Part shown: in pieces, positions 31,800 to 46,900 of the stretch | How the letters are laid out: every line of letters begins with the position of its first letter | How positions within the stretch are numbered: the first letter of the stretch is position 1 | Assembly (NCBI GenBank): GCA_040954595.2 | Contig: CM082585.2 | Span: forward strand, 8,184,001 to 8,248,000 | Direction: 5' to 3' | Origin: Balanoglossus misakiensis | Lineage: Eukaryota > Hemichordata | Length of the DNA: 64,000 nucleotides | Translations under genes and position numbers: made by a program | Notes under the pieces: generated by a model | Seen by the model: only the letters and a program-made list of their open reading frames with translations | The model's database searches: none | Told to the model about the DNA's origin: nothing

Positions 31800-34700
31800 T
31801 ATTAGATTAGTTTATTGTTGTTAATTAGTAATCGGGCCGTCTGCCAAATGGCGGCACCCAGTTCATGTGAGGACAGCTCCGTGCGGGCTTATGTAATACA
31901 AGACAATAGAAGCCATATGCGTAGGCTGGTTGCTAGATGACATCACACCGCGGACTTTGTTAATAGGTGACCTCACATGCCCTCACACAGTCACTCATAA
32001 CGCTCGTCGCGGCGATTGCCAGCGAGACATGTAACCATTTGGCGAACACTGTAGCAAAGTGAAACCCATCGGCGAATTAGTCCATATCTACCTTTGAAAG
32101 CGACATTAGAGCGTCTAATGGCCTCCGCGTTTGCAACATTGAAATCGAATCGTGTGAAAATCATTGTTCTGCCCGGCAAACGTGATGACCGGCATTGCGC
32201 ACCCAGACTGGCCATGTGCCGAGATTCCGCACAGTAGAATTTTATGGATGATTTTTTAAAGCGATGTTGGATTGGCCCAGAGGAGAGAAAAAAGAGTTCA
32301 CCAATAATAAACTCCGGTATGCAGACTGGTGTTTTTAATTTGTGTCACTCCGGAGCATTTTTTTCCGCATGTCCTGGGGAGTTTCAACCGGCTCGTAGAT
32401 TCCATCTGGGGTCAAAGAACCCCCCAGCTTGTAGTCTTTGCCACACCCACCCGGCCGGCCCATCCATGGGCCCGGCAATGTTAGCCAATGACACAACACA
32501 ATCGCCTGCATTGTTCCGTAGTATTTACCCCATACCTGGCAATGCCAGTATCTTAATAATCCCCCATTCACCCTGCCTGCCTGTTAGGACTTTGTCCTTA
32601 TTGTGTGAAGCACTGCACATTATGCAAATCTCTATCTGTGGGCGAGAGTGACAGACTGTCTGTGTACATTTCACTGGCTGAAGACTACAGCTACCCTCAC
32701 TTTGGATATACATGTATACATTTATATATACATTATAGTATCACTTGACAGATTAATAAGAGTTTGGTAGTCAACAGAAGTTGTTAAAAGTCAACTGTAT
32801 TGTCCATACAAACATGACTACTCCTATAGGCAGGTTTTTAGACCTGCTGTAAAAATAGTTTCATCTTTTAACAACATGCCTGATATAATTGGTCAGTCTC
32901 TATCACACTGCCTCAAAAATAGAGTTCGAAATAAACTGTTATTTATAGCCATATTTTAATTTTCTATAGTGTGCTTTTTCCAATTGAATTTTGTTTCTGT
33001 TTTATCTCCTTGTATGTATTTTGGGTTGAAAGATGGATAATAAGTAGCTCTGGGTTACAGGTTGTGGGATAGAAGTTGCCCTGTGACGTGGTGAGGGTTT
33101 GTAGAGATATAGGTTTTGAGAGATGATACTGGTCTACTTTGGGGTGAATCGAGGTCAGTGAGAGGTCGCCTGAGGTGATGGAATTTATGGGGACCATAAG
33201 TGCGGCTATATCTTCAAGGTTGTCTGTTGTAAGTTCCCTGTTTGGTGGAAGGAACTCCTCTTTTTTGGAGGTTTTTGTGTCTGCGGATTTGTTGCCGGTT
33301 GTTAAAGTACCTGGTGGTGCTCAACAAGTAGTTCTTGTGTCTCTGTTTGTGCTTGTGCGTGTAGTTGTTAGGGTTTTCATGCAACTGAATTGTTTGTTGT
33401 GCGAGTGGTTGTGGGTTTTATGAGATAGACCTGCTCTGTGTAGAAACAGTGGATAGGATAGGATGGCCATTGTAAGGAGATCAGCTTGTAATAATGTTAA
33501 TAATATATTGCACGGGATCGATAAAACTGGCAAGTGTTGTATATCTCAGGTAACTAAGAAACAGCAGGTGAACAAGAGGAATAAACCAACCCTGTATTGT
33601 TTGATCTAGTTTGCAGATTATATTATTATCTTGGGTGTGATTTCCCATTTCTGATTACTATGCGCTACTGAAAACACCAACAAACACGATGTAATACTAG
33701 GAATTTAACATTTTGACTATTTCCTGTTTGGAGTACTGCTGTATGAGACAACGTCTCACATGTTGCTTTGAACTGATTGCAGATGTAATTAAGATAATCA
33801 CTGTTTATAAAAAATGATCCGATATTTCTGAGCTGTCGATTTGACTCAGTTCAGAAGGTTTTCAAGATTGATGAAAAGAAATGTGTGTTGCTAGGTTACA
33901 GCGACCAGGTCCTGGAAGGCAATGATTTGAGCTGTGAAATTTTCAACATGTATATCCTGAAATAGGGTTCAGTTTTCAAGTTTCAAGGAATTGTGTGTTT
34001 TTTTCCGGTTGTTTGATGATCTCAATCTCTTTATTCATTAAAATAAAGGGGATTACTTTCCGGTTGAACAGATGATTTGTGAACAGACTAATTCTGTTTC
34101 ATGGAAACTTGGGAACTTTTTTTCACAAGTTTTGGCCACACTGATAGGGACGTGTGCATTCTACGAAGAAATGAATGCAGTCTATCATTATGCATTGTGC
34201 AGTACCTTTTAAAAAGTGCTGCACTATTGTCAATACACAGAGGCACTGTACCCCCAAAATGTTCGGGTCAAAATTACGCATTCAAGTCATGCTTTGTGAT
34301 GTAATGGGACTACACATCCTTAGTAACAAGGCCTTATACAGACAGAAATGTTGACAGCTATTCAATTCAAACTTTGACCTCAGCGACCCCGGGAGTGATC
34401 GCACCAACTATAGCTGGGGCTTTTTTGGCGGCTGTGCGAGACCGAAAAAAACAACAACAGGCTGGGCTGGTCTCTTCTGCCCCGTGCGCGCCATTTTGTT
34501 TTAGAACTACCTATTCCCGAATCCCCACCGATTCTGTCGTTTTAATTCTAGAAACCAATTTTTCCAGGAAAACCATACAAGTTTAAATCGTATAATCACA
34601 AATGTAGGTTTTTCGGTGTGTTTTTTATCTGGCAATCTGGATGACGATACATCAGACAGAATTTTAGAGTGGCGGGCACATAAGGGCATTCATCTAGGAT

Positions 34701-37700
34701 TTAAAGTCACTCACAATGTGCAGTGTTGGGTCAAAGTATGTACACTGAGGAATTTCAATTCTAGAGGGCCAATTATCAAAAGGATAGATCAGACGATTGC
34801 GCATGTTTGTGAAATGTTAGGCGTCTTCGAGTCAGTTTTTTTTTCCTATTTGTCCTCAGCAAATCTATTTAATTCCACCCACACAGAAACACGTGTGCAC
34901 CGTCTCTGCAGTTGTTGAAGAGAAATGATAAGTCATGTCTAATTGCTAGATTCGGGCAACTATGATGTCATCCAATGCACACATGAAATTTGCATGCCGG
35001 CGTGCGTTTCGTAAAAAATCCACTTTTTTTAGTCGCGCCTAAGGGCGTTTCAGGTCGCTGAAATGAAAAATGGAGTTTTTTGCTGTGTGAAAATTATGAG
35101 GAACCATCAGGAGGGAAGCAAGGAAGGAAGAGTTTCTGTAAAGTATTTTTGTGCAATCGGTACACATGGATGTGAAACCAAGTGGGTAATGAAACTTCGA
35201 CCGAATGTATGTCCGTTTTACCAGGAAGTTGCATTTTGTTGAATTAACAGAAGATTACAGAAAAAACAAGTTTCACTTCATGTGTGGTAGGGACGTCATG
35301 CGCTCTTCGAGACAAGGAAATCTGTCAGCTGATTATCTGTGTTTGGTTTCAATCAATCAATCAAAATTCAAAGTCCATGCGACGAACTTTGCAGTAATCA
35401 CTCATTGATTATATTTGCCTGGGCCTGAATTTACGAAATAAAATAAAAATGAAGGCAGGAGTGTGATAGTAAAAAGAACTTGAGTGGGTTATAAAACGAC
35501 ATAAATTTTGTGGTCAGTGTGGAGTTCCAGTCTCGTGAGGCAGTGCAGAGGCGTTCATTGATAATACAAGTCAGCAAGGCAAAGTCTCCTTTAGAATTAC
35601 TAAGTAATTTGTCTAGACATTCCATCCACTCTGCCTAGCAAAAAAAAAATACTTGCCGAGAAAAGAAAACGCTCATTAGAGTGTAAATTTCACCTTGAAA
35701 TGGACAAGGTATGCAGAATATTCTGTAATACCGTGTCTGGACAGCCCCTTGTTGCAGTGGAAGGAGTTGGCATGGTTTGTTTTTAGAATACACCATCATC
35801 TTTTAAAATGCAGTGTCTGTTAAGTAGTCATAATTGCGTTACGGTAGACATAGCATTTAAACTTAGCTCCCTCCTTACAGCCACAATTCATGTCTCAACA
35901 TGCCCAGGTTGTCATAACTCACTCTCCCATTCTAAACCCATGGCGGATAATTGAAATAAAAAAAAAAAACGTCTCTGTTTGAACACCGGTGTGTGTGATT
36001 TTGTTCCGTTGCTGTATACAACGAAGCACATTCAGTGACAGTAAAATTGTCCTTCCTTAGAAGGAGCTCATCAGTATGCGCAAGAGTCTGCCACAACGTC
36101 ATGTTTTGCGGTGGAAGGTATTAAAAATAACACCGGCCAATAGCAGGCAACTTCGACGGATCCTCGGCTAATAGGCACACCTTTTTTTTCGCTGGCTGTG
36201 CACAATTTCGCCGCATCCAGCCATCAATTCTGGTAAATGAATCGGAAAACAGTGTGAGCTGATAAAAGACTCTGAAAGGGTACAGGTTGATAAATGAATT
36301 GGAAAGAGTGGGAGGTGATCAGAGTTTAGGACTGTGTCTCGCCAGCAAGAACTTAACTCGCTAGTGATGTCGGTGTAGTTTACAAAATCAGTTAAATTTG
36401 GGAATGAGCAATGCAACTCATGGAAGTTGACTGCATAAATGCACTCCCCAAAACAAGGAAGAAGGCAAAAAAATTCATCTGTTGGCAGGCAGAAGCTGTC
36501 AAAAAAATTGCAAAGTGGTTATGAGGTCACAAAATGTCAGTGTCCCATCCCGATGCTAAAATTAGAATGCTGGCAATATTAATATTTAAGTAAACTGGCA
36601 TCAAAAATAAGTTGATTGTAATTTAAACTGTATTTCTGCTTTCCCTGTATTATCAACATCTCGTTGTGTTTGATAATTATGTCATGTCACAGCTGAGAAA
36701 AATTCAGCACTGACACACCTTGGCATTTGCATGGTTACCATTTACAGATGGGATGCATTCACTGGGCAAAGATCATTGAGAACTAATATATATACCGGCT
36801 TAAAGAATGGATATCTGATTGCATCGTTTGGATTGAGGAAATAAAAACTGAAAATGATAAATCCAAATTGATATCTTTTTGTGAATAACCAGACTGCTTG
36901 ATGTGATAACACAAGGTATCGGTTTCGGATATTGACACATTACAATTCTATGATTAGATTTATGCGAGAATCAATTTCCTATACTGAGTCAAATCCGACT
37001 CGAACAGGGCAGTCAACAGCTCTTTATTCTGCCATTCAATACATGAATATTTAATTGTCTGTAGCAGGCATGGCTGCATTTTAAGACCAGGCAGACAGAC
37101 GGGGAAGGCATGTTCCAAACACACGATACACCGAACACATCAAATTATCTCTTTTATTAATCATGTACTAAGCTCAGAGCTTTATTTGCCAGATTTAATC
37201 ATCACATTTAAAGTTTTATTAGTAGCGTACAAAAGTTTTCACATTTTTATGATTTTTGTGGCAATTTTTAAATTTCATTTTACTCTGGCCATTTTGAATT
37301 GTAAATTTTGTTCACAAATGCGGAGAGAAATAAAGAGAGTGGTACTAAAAGACGGCACATTTATGAAGCTTTCATGACGTTATCTGAAATGATGACTTAG
37401 TTGTCATCCTTGAACCTATGAGGCCCTGGGACAACACGTGCATGTAACTGAGCCAATTGCACAAAAAGAGTGTCGGGGGTATTTGCTATTACTTGTGAAC
37501 CAACCATTTACTTGTGATCAATGTATAAGTATACACATCCCCTGTGTGAGAAATTTGAAATTCCTATCTTTGTGGCATACCAAGCTGTCTGAGTTTATGC
37601 AATCCATTTTCGTGCTTCTCTCGACTAATACAGTATGTGGCCATTTTGATTTTTGCAGAAACCACAAAACCCAGTCCTCTGTTATAGCAGGAGGAACAAA

Positions 37701-40700
37701 ATTTCTCACATGCATATATTATCTCCATGAATTTGACAGGAGGCAAAACTGTGAGGTGACAAAAGGCAAAGTCAAGTTTCTGTAAAGAAAAGTGTGAATT
37801 CAGGACAGAATGAGTTCACAGTGGTTGATGTCTGATTTCAAATTGTCCACTTGGACAGTCTAGACTTTCCCTGGCTTGTTCAGGGTAATTTCTTGGTGTA
37901 CAAATGAATTCATCGTCTCGATAAGTGTCCTGCAGGTCCAGAAGAACCGTTGATGAATTGAAAGATTGTCTTGGGGTGGGCGACATAATTTGCATATAGG
38001 GAAGTTTGCCAGTTTTGGTCAGTGATTTATAAGTCCTATACGTATATACCCATTACTATGTTAAACTGCTTCTGCGGTGTTAAACAATTTCTGTTTTGAG
38101 AAAAACGTTTCTTTCCCACAATGAGGGTGTATATAAATTCACGTACGACAATGCAGTCACATGGTTACTGGGGTCCCATACAATCCGAACTGACTCTGGT
38201 GTTTGTCTGGTGGGATGTGAGGATGCATTGTTATATTATGGCGTGTTCTGCTTCCTTATGCATGCGTTTCGATGATTTCATTTTACGTGCAAGTATGTCC
38301 GACCTTTCGCGAACTTTGTCACTGATTCAGGAAGGCCGGCGATAAATATTTGTTTGTTTTTTAAGAAAAGCGGTGGTCAGTTTTGAGTGCAGCTCAAAGG
38401 CTATAGTGCTGTACTGTGAACGGCTGTGAACCAGTTTATCAGTTCATCCTGGCCAAAAGATATCAGGTGGAGGGGGGGGGGGGGTTATCAGCAGTGACTC
38501 AATGATTGACAGCTAGGGGTTATTTCCTGCCAAATTACACAACTGGGCAGTCAGGCCCGTCGACCACTTGATATACGAGACCCTGACCTATATGTTTATA
38601 CTTGAAACGGTGCATATTTGTGCAGACTGGAACTAAAGATTCATAGATTACGAGTTTCTAAATAAGTGGACGGAATTTTTTTAAGTCTGTGCAGGATAAA
38701 CTTATATAGAAGATTCCTCGTGCATTTGGTTACATTGACTGACTGACTGAATTGATTTATGTCGGAAAGTCAACCTAGAAACTGTGGTCTGCATCGTCAG
38801 ATGTTAAATTTAACAGTAGAGTGAGATCTTAAACGAAGAAAATGGACTAATAATAAGATGATCAGGCAAATTATTGGAAGCTCACAGACAGGTACGATCA
38901 AATGAAGTCAGGCGTGGTTAAGGTCAGGGGTCATGCAGCCATACCGAAACAACCTAGCAGTTTCCCGCCTTTATTGTCTTGGACGGTTGAAAGATCCGAA
39001 CGAGGCTTAAATTTGCCCTCACTCAGAAAGTTCACCACGTGTGTCTGGTGACAGATTTAGAGACACATCCAACTGTTGAGTGCTTCCTGCAAAGCACATG
39101 TATTTGCGGCGTTTGAAAATTATCGCCTGTCGTAGGGTGTACGACAAATTGTAATAAAAAGAGACCTGTGTTGGGACCTGGTGTTCGTGAGGTGGTTCAG
39201 CATGAGTGCCATGCGGGCAAGCACATGTGGCCATGTTGGTGTAAACACGCACTCAACGCGTTATCCAAATCAATAGGCACTAGCTGCCATCAATGAAACT
39301 GACATACGTGTCAGGTTTCGTAGACTGTCATACAACGCGCTTTGCACAAAGAACAGAAACCAAATGTTTACGCTGTGTGAGAAAGCAGTAATCAGTCTGT
39401 CTTCAGTGTTATTATACAGTCCAAATTACTTTGATGTTCATTTACAGAAAATGGCATATTGCAAATAATTAGACCATGACTTGTCGCAAAGCAAGCTAAC
39501 ATACATTGCAGTTAATGATGATCCTCTGGATAGAAGCAAAATGCAAATTTAGCTTGGGAATTAACTTTGCACCACATCAAACTATACACCTGTGTAGTTT
39601 CTGAGAATAGTTGATGTATAGAAAGGTGTCAAATTGGGCGTTTTCTATAACAGGACTTTTAGTGAATAACTTTCAAATACAGACAGGCCTTACTTTACAT
39701 CAGAAAAAGTATTGGCTTCTTGCAGTATGTGTGGTCTGTATTACTCTCGTTCCTACGATGAAATGTAAATATGAATAAATTCTGGCTGCGACCTCTAAAC
39801 ACTGCTTTATTTTCTCAGAAAACTGTCTTTTAACCCGACTCCCGCGTGGCCGCATCCGACTCAAGACTATAACTAGGCCCCAGTCATGGAGGACGCTGGA
39901 ACTGAGTGCCCCCGTGCAAAGTTGATTTCAAATGCAGCAGACATGGCCGTATCAAATGAACATCGCAAGCTGCTCCCTCTAATGACTCAAAAGTCATTAA
40001 AAACCCAGACGTTCTGAGCCGCAACAAGACACTGCTCGCATTTAGATCAAGGGCTTGCGTTTCTCGACAGACGATGCACGACGTGATACCCAAAACGAAA
40101 ATGACCACGAGATGACACCTGTGAGATAAAGCACGCGACAGACCTGTGGAAAACCACATTTGCATAAAGAACAGATACGGCGCTGTGATTGGCGGCTGTG
40201 ATGACCCCAGCACGTGACCTTCATTTGCAAGTCTGCTGGTTTTTTGCGCTAAGATTACTGTTTGCTCAGTAATGGCATGACAATGGATTTTATAGACAAC
40301 TGACTGAAAAGCTCGTGCCTCTGTTAGAATTAAATCCAAAATTACTTAAGAAAAAAATGTCCACCCCCAAAAATGGTACTTAGTGGTAGACTAAACAACT
40401 GTGTCTTTTATACCTTGCTAGTCACAACACAACTGCTAAAGGCCACATAAGTCTGTTATTATTTTTTCAGTGGGGATATATGAAAGAAAAATAAACGGTG
40501 GGATTCTTGCATTGGAATTCGAATTGATGTATTTGATTGACACTTGGTGAAATTATTGCTAATTAGCATAACTAAAATATTTGTATTTAGTCTGACCTAA
40601 TTCAATCCTGCAAATAGCAGGCATTTTATGTAAATCCCTGCAGATTTTATCAGCATAGAATATTGATGTGCACACGAGGGTTGAATTCTGAGTGCCGATT

Positions 40701-40866
40701 TCCATGGCAACTAAATAACTGATTGATCCACATGTATAGACAAGTAGATCATGTATTTAAGAAAAAAAACAGCCTAATCTGCATATGCTCTTACCGGACC
40801 AATCACAGTAATTTGACACTGATTACCAAGGCGACGTGTTGGCGAGGTTTTAGAAAGTCCACTCAC
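31800..40866. other. Intergenic region, part 2
   Basis: No supported exon, RNA gene or complete element seen. It is AT-rich with occasional homopolymer runs such as the G run near 38473-38485. Confidence 0.5.
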
Positions 40867-40950
40867 CTGCTTTCTGGGGCTCTCTTCTTGAGTGCTCTTC
40901 TGGTTTGTAGAAATATTATCCTTATATACACTTGGTGACACCCACTTTTC
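40867..40950 (-). CDS. Weak candidate minus-strand exon
   Basis: Between CTGCAG and a strong GTGAGT donor lie exactly 28 codons (EKWVSPSVYKDN ... QEESPRKQ) on the minus strand. A second frame is also open and the acceptor tract is poor. On the opposite strand CCCACTTTTCCTGCAG itself resembles a 3' splice site for a plus-strand non-coding exon. I recognise no family. Confidence 0.2.
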
Positions 40951-43900
40951 CTGCAGTGTAACCTGTGGAGGGATATTATTTATGTTTCAATACAGATGCT
41001 TCACGTTTCTATATGGCAAATGAAAGGTTTACAGTTCCAGAGGCAGACAGGTGGGGCACATCTAAAAAAAGCTGTGATACCATGTTGCATGCGTGCATGT
41101 GTGCAAACAGACTAAATTTAAACGTTTAATAGCTGGAGTTATAATCAGCACTCTACAATTTTAGGTATTGAATTTGCAGAGGAACACAAATCTGTGAAGG
41201 TGCTCGTTTCATGGAATACACACGTGACAGTGTTGTAGCATGAAAGCAGATAGGTTACTGTGTGAAATCAAGTGTTACATTGTGGAATTGTGACTGTGAA
41301 GATATGAATCACATCAGGTAAATTGCCGCAATTACCGTAACTTAATTGGAAAAGATAAACAGTGCCAGCTGATCAATATGAACAAAGCAATCTGATGGAT
41401 TTCATAAAAATCTGGTTACTAGTGTCATTAATTTCATTTTTTTAAATCCCTCTGGCGTACAGGTTACAGTCGGTAATTAAGCTAAATTGAATTAACAGAG
41501 AACTAATAAAACCGGTTGCCATTTTTTTTGTGTCCGTCAGTGTACATGTTTCCTGGGTAGGAAATTTAGCAAAATATGAAGTGAGGTAATGCCAACAAAG
41601 ATGACATTTACTGAGCTTGTTCACTTCCCAGACAGTGCCTGCACCAATAGCGATGTGATTGTCTGTTGTCCTGGCAACGGTGACCGTCTCCAAGCACGAA
41701 CAGGTTGTCAGTTCCACATCGACACGTAGGTTTCAACAGATCGGCTTTGAAATTTTACAGGGTAGCATGCAGGCTGAACACTTTATGTAAATTCCTTCCT
41801 GATTCACAAATTCAGGATGTAAAATTTAACAGACATTTTATGAATGCAATATGTAATGCGCACGCCCAGTATCGGTCGGGTACTTAAAGGACAAATGACC
41901 TCATTCCGATTGAAGTCTTCCCATTTTTCCCACTTTTTCCGTCTCTATCAAGGTCAGGGAGTACTCTATATGTCTGCTTGGGAAGCAGTAAGTGCTATGA
42001 TGCTACATTTCATGGTGGATTTCCTTTCCAAATATGACAACCATGGATACGTACATGTAATTAGATATCATCTTGTTTTGCATATTTGCGACCGTGAAGA
42101 TGACACTTATCTGTTGAAAGCTTGCATTTAAGTGCGCCGGAAATTTATTACGGGATGTATTAATTTTCTTTTGCCTGCAGGAATTTTAAAATTTTGTAGC
42201 TGATTTTATCAAAGATAAGAAGCAATGGGGAAGCTTTCATTTTTATCGTACAAAATATCTTGTTGAAATGCCATAAAGGGGAAGTGAAAAAGGCTATAAA
42301 TTTGCTGTGTTGAAATAACTTCAACAGATATGAAAATTGAGCTGAGAACTAAATATATGTAAATCATACCAGCGGAACAAAACTGGAAATTTTGCTGTAT
42401 TAAAGTAGTTCATCGTCCAATCAGAAGCTCCAAAAAAATTAATCAATTTGGAAACTATAGTTAAATATTAATAAATAGTGAATTGTTTTCATTGTTAGGA
42501 TTTTGCGGTATAATAATTGATATCTTCTGATTCAATATGATATGGGGCAGTCACAGAATATTACCACAATGACCCCTGACCCCAAATACCTTTTGTATGA
42601 CCCATGCATGATCTCTGACCTTAAATACCTTCATACGATCTCTGAATGCTTTTCAGTCAGGAAGTATTCACCAAACATTCTCAAGCATATTTTAAAAATT
42701 ACACTGTGCAAACAGTAATTTTATTTCAGTATATCATAATCAGTTTTATGATAAAGGCACAAATTAAGACTGTAAAGTAAGGAGATGGCTACTAAATTAC
42801 TTAAAAATATTATAGTCTATTCTAGTGATTTGTTTATTTTTGATGTGTCAGATGGTATATTGGCAAAATATGTTTCAAATTATAATAGGTCAGTTTATTA
42901 AATACCATAACATGAATTTTACAACATTGTTGTGTATGTCTGATTTGGAATGTGACAGCACTGATTTTGTTTCAAAATGTCTACATGTTGAGACTAGTTT
43001 AGTATTAAATGGATCTTTGTTAAGGGGTTGACATTGGGGACCCTGACAAAAGATGTGGCTGGGAGTTCTAGAAAGACCTTGCATTTGATGTGACCTACTG
43101 GGTGGGTGGTTATAACGATCGATGGACAGACAAAATCAATGTTGCAGAGATTCACAACGAGCGCCAGGCAACCCAGAGATGAGTCTGTGATGATTCCGGC
43201 AATTATCATAACCCGCGTCATTTACCTCAAGTTGCAAATCTCCAAATGTCTACTTCCAAGTGTGTTTATAAAATGATTGCTAATTTCAGGTCTGGGTGCA
43301 AAACCTTATTCTGTACCGTACATTCAAAAAGCTGCAATATGAACCAGAACTTGGGGGTTGATGTTTAATGAGATCACAGAGTGAACACATGCCTGCAAGT
43401 CGTAGATAACATTCAGGTGACAGCATAGTGAAAGTCGCCATGGCAACGGTCAGTCATGTCTAACTCAAGGCTAAATCTGTCTGACATTAAAATTTATTTT
43501 GCGACTTTTCAGATGACATTATTTCAATGAATGCAAATTTGGGCATTGGTAATGGGGGGGGGGGGGTAACATGCTTCTGTATAATTAATTAAGCCCCACC
43601 TATAGTGCCACATTCTTGTAATGCACCGCGTGATGGAAACATGTAGAACACTTCCCAGTAGACGGGTTTAATGAATATGCAGGCTCCTGTCTGCATACTG
43701 AATGACACTGGAATATTGGATCTGGAACTGTTGTAACAAGGTTGCAACAGAATGTGGTGTGAACAATCCCAAAAGGATACATCTTAACTAAAATATGACA
43801 AGTCCTGTTACTCACGGTGTTTTTTTAATTTTTTTGTCATAGTTATGTTTTCAATGTCAATTCACAGTACTGTCTGCATGCGTCCCACTTTGGTTTTCTG

Positions 43901-46900
43901 TCTTAAATTAGACACAGTTGGAATATTACATTTGACAATTAGCACACCTGTCACGGAGGGCATATTGCAACTTTTATGACCGTAAAAGCTGCCGTGCATA
44001 TCGGTGACCTTTGTAGGTTTTTGTGCAGAAAGACAGTTCATTATAAGCAAAAACGTCTTAGACTAGATCTGACATACGGATTAACAAAAGACATTTCAGT
44101 ACCAGTTGTAGCTGCAAGGGAAAGAGGGTTTCACTATTGAACTTGATATGAAGCGTGAAAAACTTGGGAGATCTTGACCTATATACATATTTTATGAATG
44201 ATCCACTCTCATATGTATGAAGTTGTGGAGGGATATTGCTTTGTATTAAGGTGGTTCTGCACATGTTAAAACTGCACATCTTCTCAAAGCTTTATTTCTC
44301 ACAAGGACATCATTGAAATCCCTACAATGTTAATTTTTTGGAAATTAATTAGAAATATACTAAGCAGCGTCATTTGCATAAACATAAAGTAAGAGTGCCA
44401 TGTGCAAACGTCAACATTTGCTTAAAAGGAGAGGTTTTGACGGTCAGTTAAAGATTTTCAGGGAAAGTGTGAAATTTGACCAAAATTGCTCTGTAACATT
44501 CGATGCCCCCTCACAGTATGGATTATTTTTATCACAGACAGATTTACTTCTGTTTAAGGGCGTAGTCTCAAGACATTGGGCTGTATATTTATGGCAATGA
44601 CCTTGACTCATGTTTCCCAGCTGCTGCGACCTCACTTTTGAACAAATTGACATTGAACTTGTTTAAAGATGTGTATTTTAAGTGTAAGAGCCTTGGGAGT
44701 CCACGGGCTGTCGACGCAAAACGTAACAGGTTCTCTAATTCTTCTGCAATGGCGTGTAAGGATTATATAAAGATAACACAGGTCAGTATCACATTTCATT
44801 TTAATTTGATCAAATTGACTGATGAAATGAAAGTGTTCATGCAAATAATGTAAGCCAAAACAGATCAGCAAGCAGGGAATTAGCATGTCTAAATCATGGC
44901 ATTGCTTCTCAGCTTACTGTTTGATTAGCAGCAATTTTTTTGCAAAAAAAATGGGTTGTTTGGGGTTGTCATAGCTATCATGCAGTCCCTGCAATTTAAT
45001 ATCATCTCTTCACAGTAAATCAAGTGAGGAATCTTTCTAATACTCATTTTAATTGCTCTCGCGAGCGCCACAACGCGCAATTAATTATTAACACAGACGA
45101 ACAAGCACTGTATTGGATTCGAAACACAAGTGATGCACATACTACGGCGAGTGTGATTCACTTGTTGCCTTTGTTCAACTGTCAATTTAATTGCGCAGGA
45201 AATTAGAGAGTGGAGGAAAGTCCACGGGGTTGGACAATCTGAAATGTCGACTGCATCAATCGCAGGTCGTCAGTTGGTTGCTAGGGACTCCGTGTACAAT
45301 TTTACAACCTGTCTGAAGGATTTACCCGATTACTGGTTATACACGCGATTCCTTGAGATTCTCATAAACTTTACTTGTCGAGAGGAACGGGTGATTGATC
45401 GTAGCATTCACAGGCAAGCAGTAACTCGGGTGACCCTTGACCCCAGTGTTCATGTATTCTCTTTCATTTCTAACGTAAAAATATTCGCCCTTTTCAGCTC
45501 ACCATGGTTACCAATTCCATTCAACAAGTTTATATTAATCTCGTGAACAGAACAAATTCCTTGCTTTTTGTCCAAATGTATGAAACTGAAACGGCTTAGA
45601 ATCTGAGGCACTTGGGCTTAACTGTGTTAAAATAACATAACGACCATGAAATGAATGAATTAATATAAATATTTGGCGAGCTACACTGCTCTGTCATTCT
45701 CAAATATATTTAGTTCACGCCTTTACAAAAATTACATTGAAGTGTTTGTATAACCAGTGTTTTTGTCACATAATTTCATTTTTTATTGACGTGAGTACAA
45801 AAGAAGTGATGTACCTGTTGAAACTACGTCATGACTGTGAACCTTAATACTTCCCAAGAGATCACATTATAAGCTTTCTAAAATTGGTGTTTACGTTGCT
45901 ATATTGAATACTGTCAGAATTGGGGATTATGAATGACTTGATGAGGCATTTGTCATTGAGAAGAAAAGGTAATTCCAAGTGTTATCACAGTCTCAATATT
46001 CATGATCAAATTAAAATTCGAACTTGAATTGCATAATAGACTCAGTTTACACCTGTACTACGAGTATATTTCACTCTATGAAAAATTATTGTAGTCTGCA
46101 TGAGTCGCCATTAAACCAGCAGGAATTTGCAAGGAATTTTCTCAACAGCCTTCACACATGGAACAGCTAGTGTAAACCTTGAATTACCACAGAGATGCAT
46201 TATGTTGAACCAACATGATACTCTATTACCACCAACATCGTTATGACGCGCGAGTCGTTAATGTTGAATTTTAGAACGCGTAAAAATCTGTGAACATCAT
46301 AGAACTTGGCTTATTATTCCTGAAGACGCCTTCGTGGTTTGCATTTTACACACGATTATGAATATTTATGACATGAGTCAGGGCTCATGCATTTCAAACC
46401 TGATATAAAAATTGACGTAATTGTCAGTGTATGTCTGCGACCTGACGTCTGTCATCTTGTGGGGTCAGAGATGTAAGTATATGCATATTTCAGTCAGATA
46501 TCTCTCAAACATTTTGTGAATTTAAAACAGTTACAGATGAACCGTTCACATTTCGCGTATGCGTGCACGCACACACACACACACATGCACAGAGAGAGAC
46601 AGACATACACACATGGCTAAGCTGGATTCTAAAACGCGATCTTAGTTTTGTACATTTCAACATCTAAATGAAATGTTTCGACGATATTCTTGATTAAATT
46701 ATAAGTTAACAGCTCGAAGGGAAGACACGTGCAGTGGGTGGCAGATGTTGGCATATACGTACAGACCACATGATCAGAATATGAAATAAACGTAACTCAT
46801 CAATATTCATAATCGGGTATAGGTAACATTATTAAGTGTACTTAAATAGCATGTCAAATATACAATCGCATGGTCAGGATGTGGTATTTTATGCCCGAGT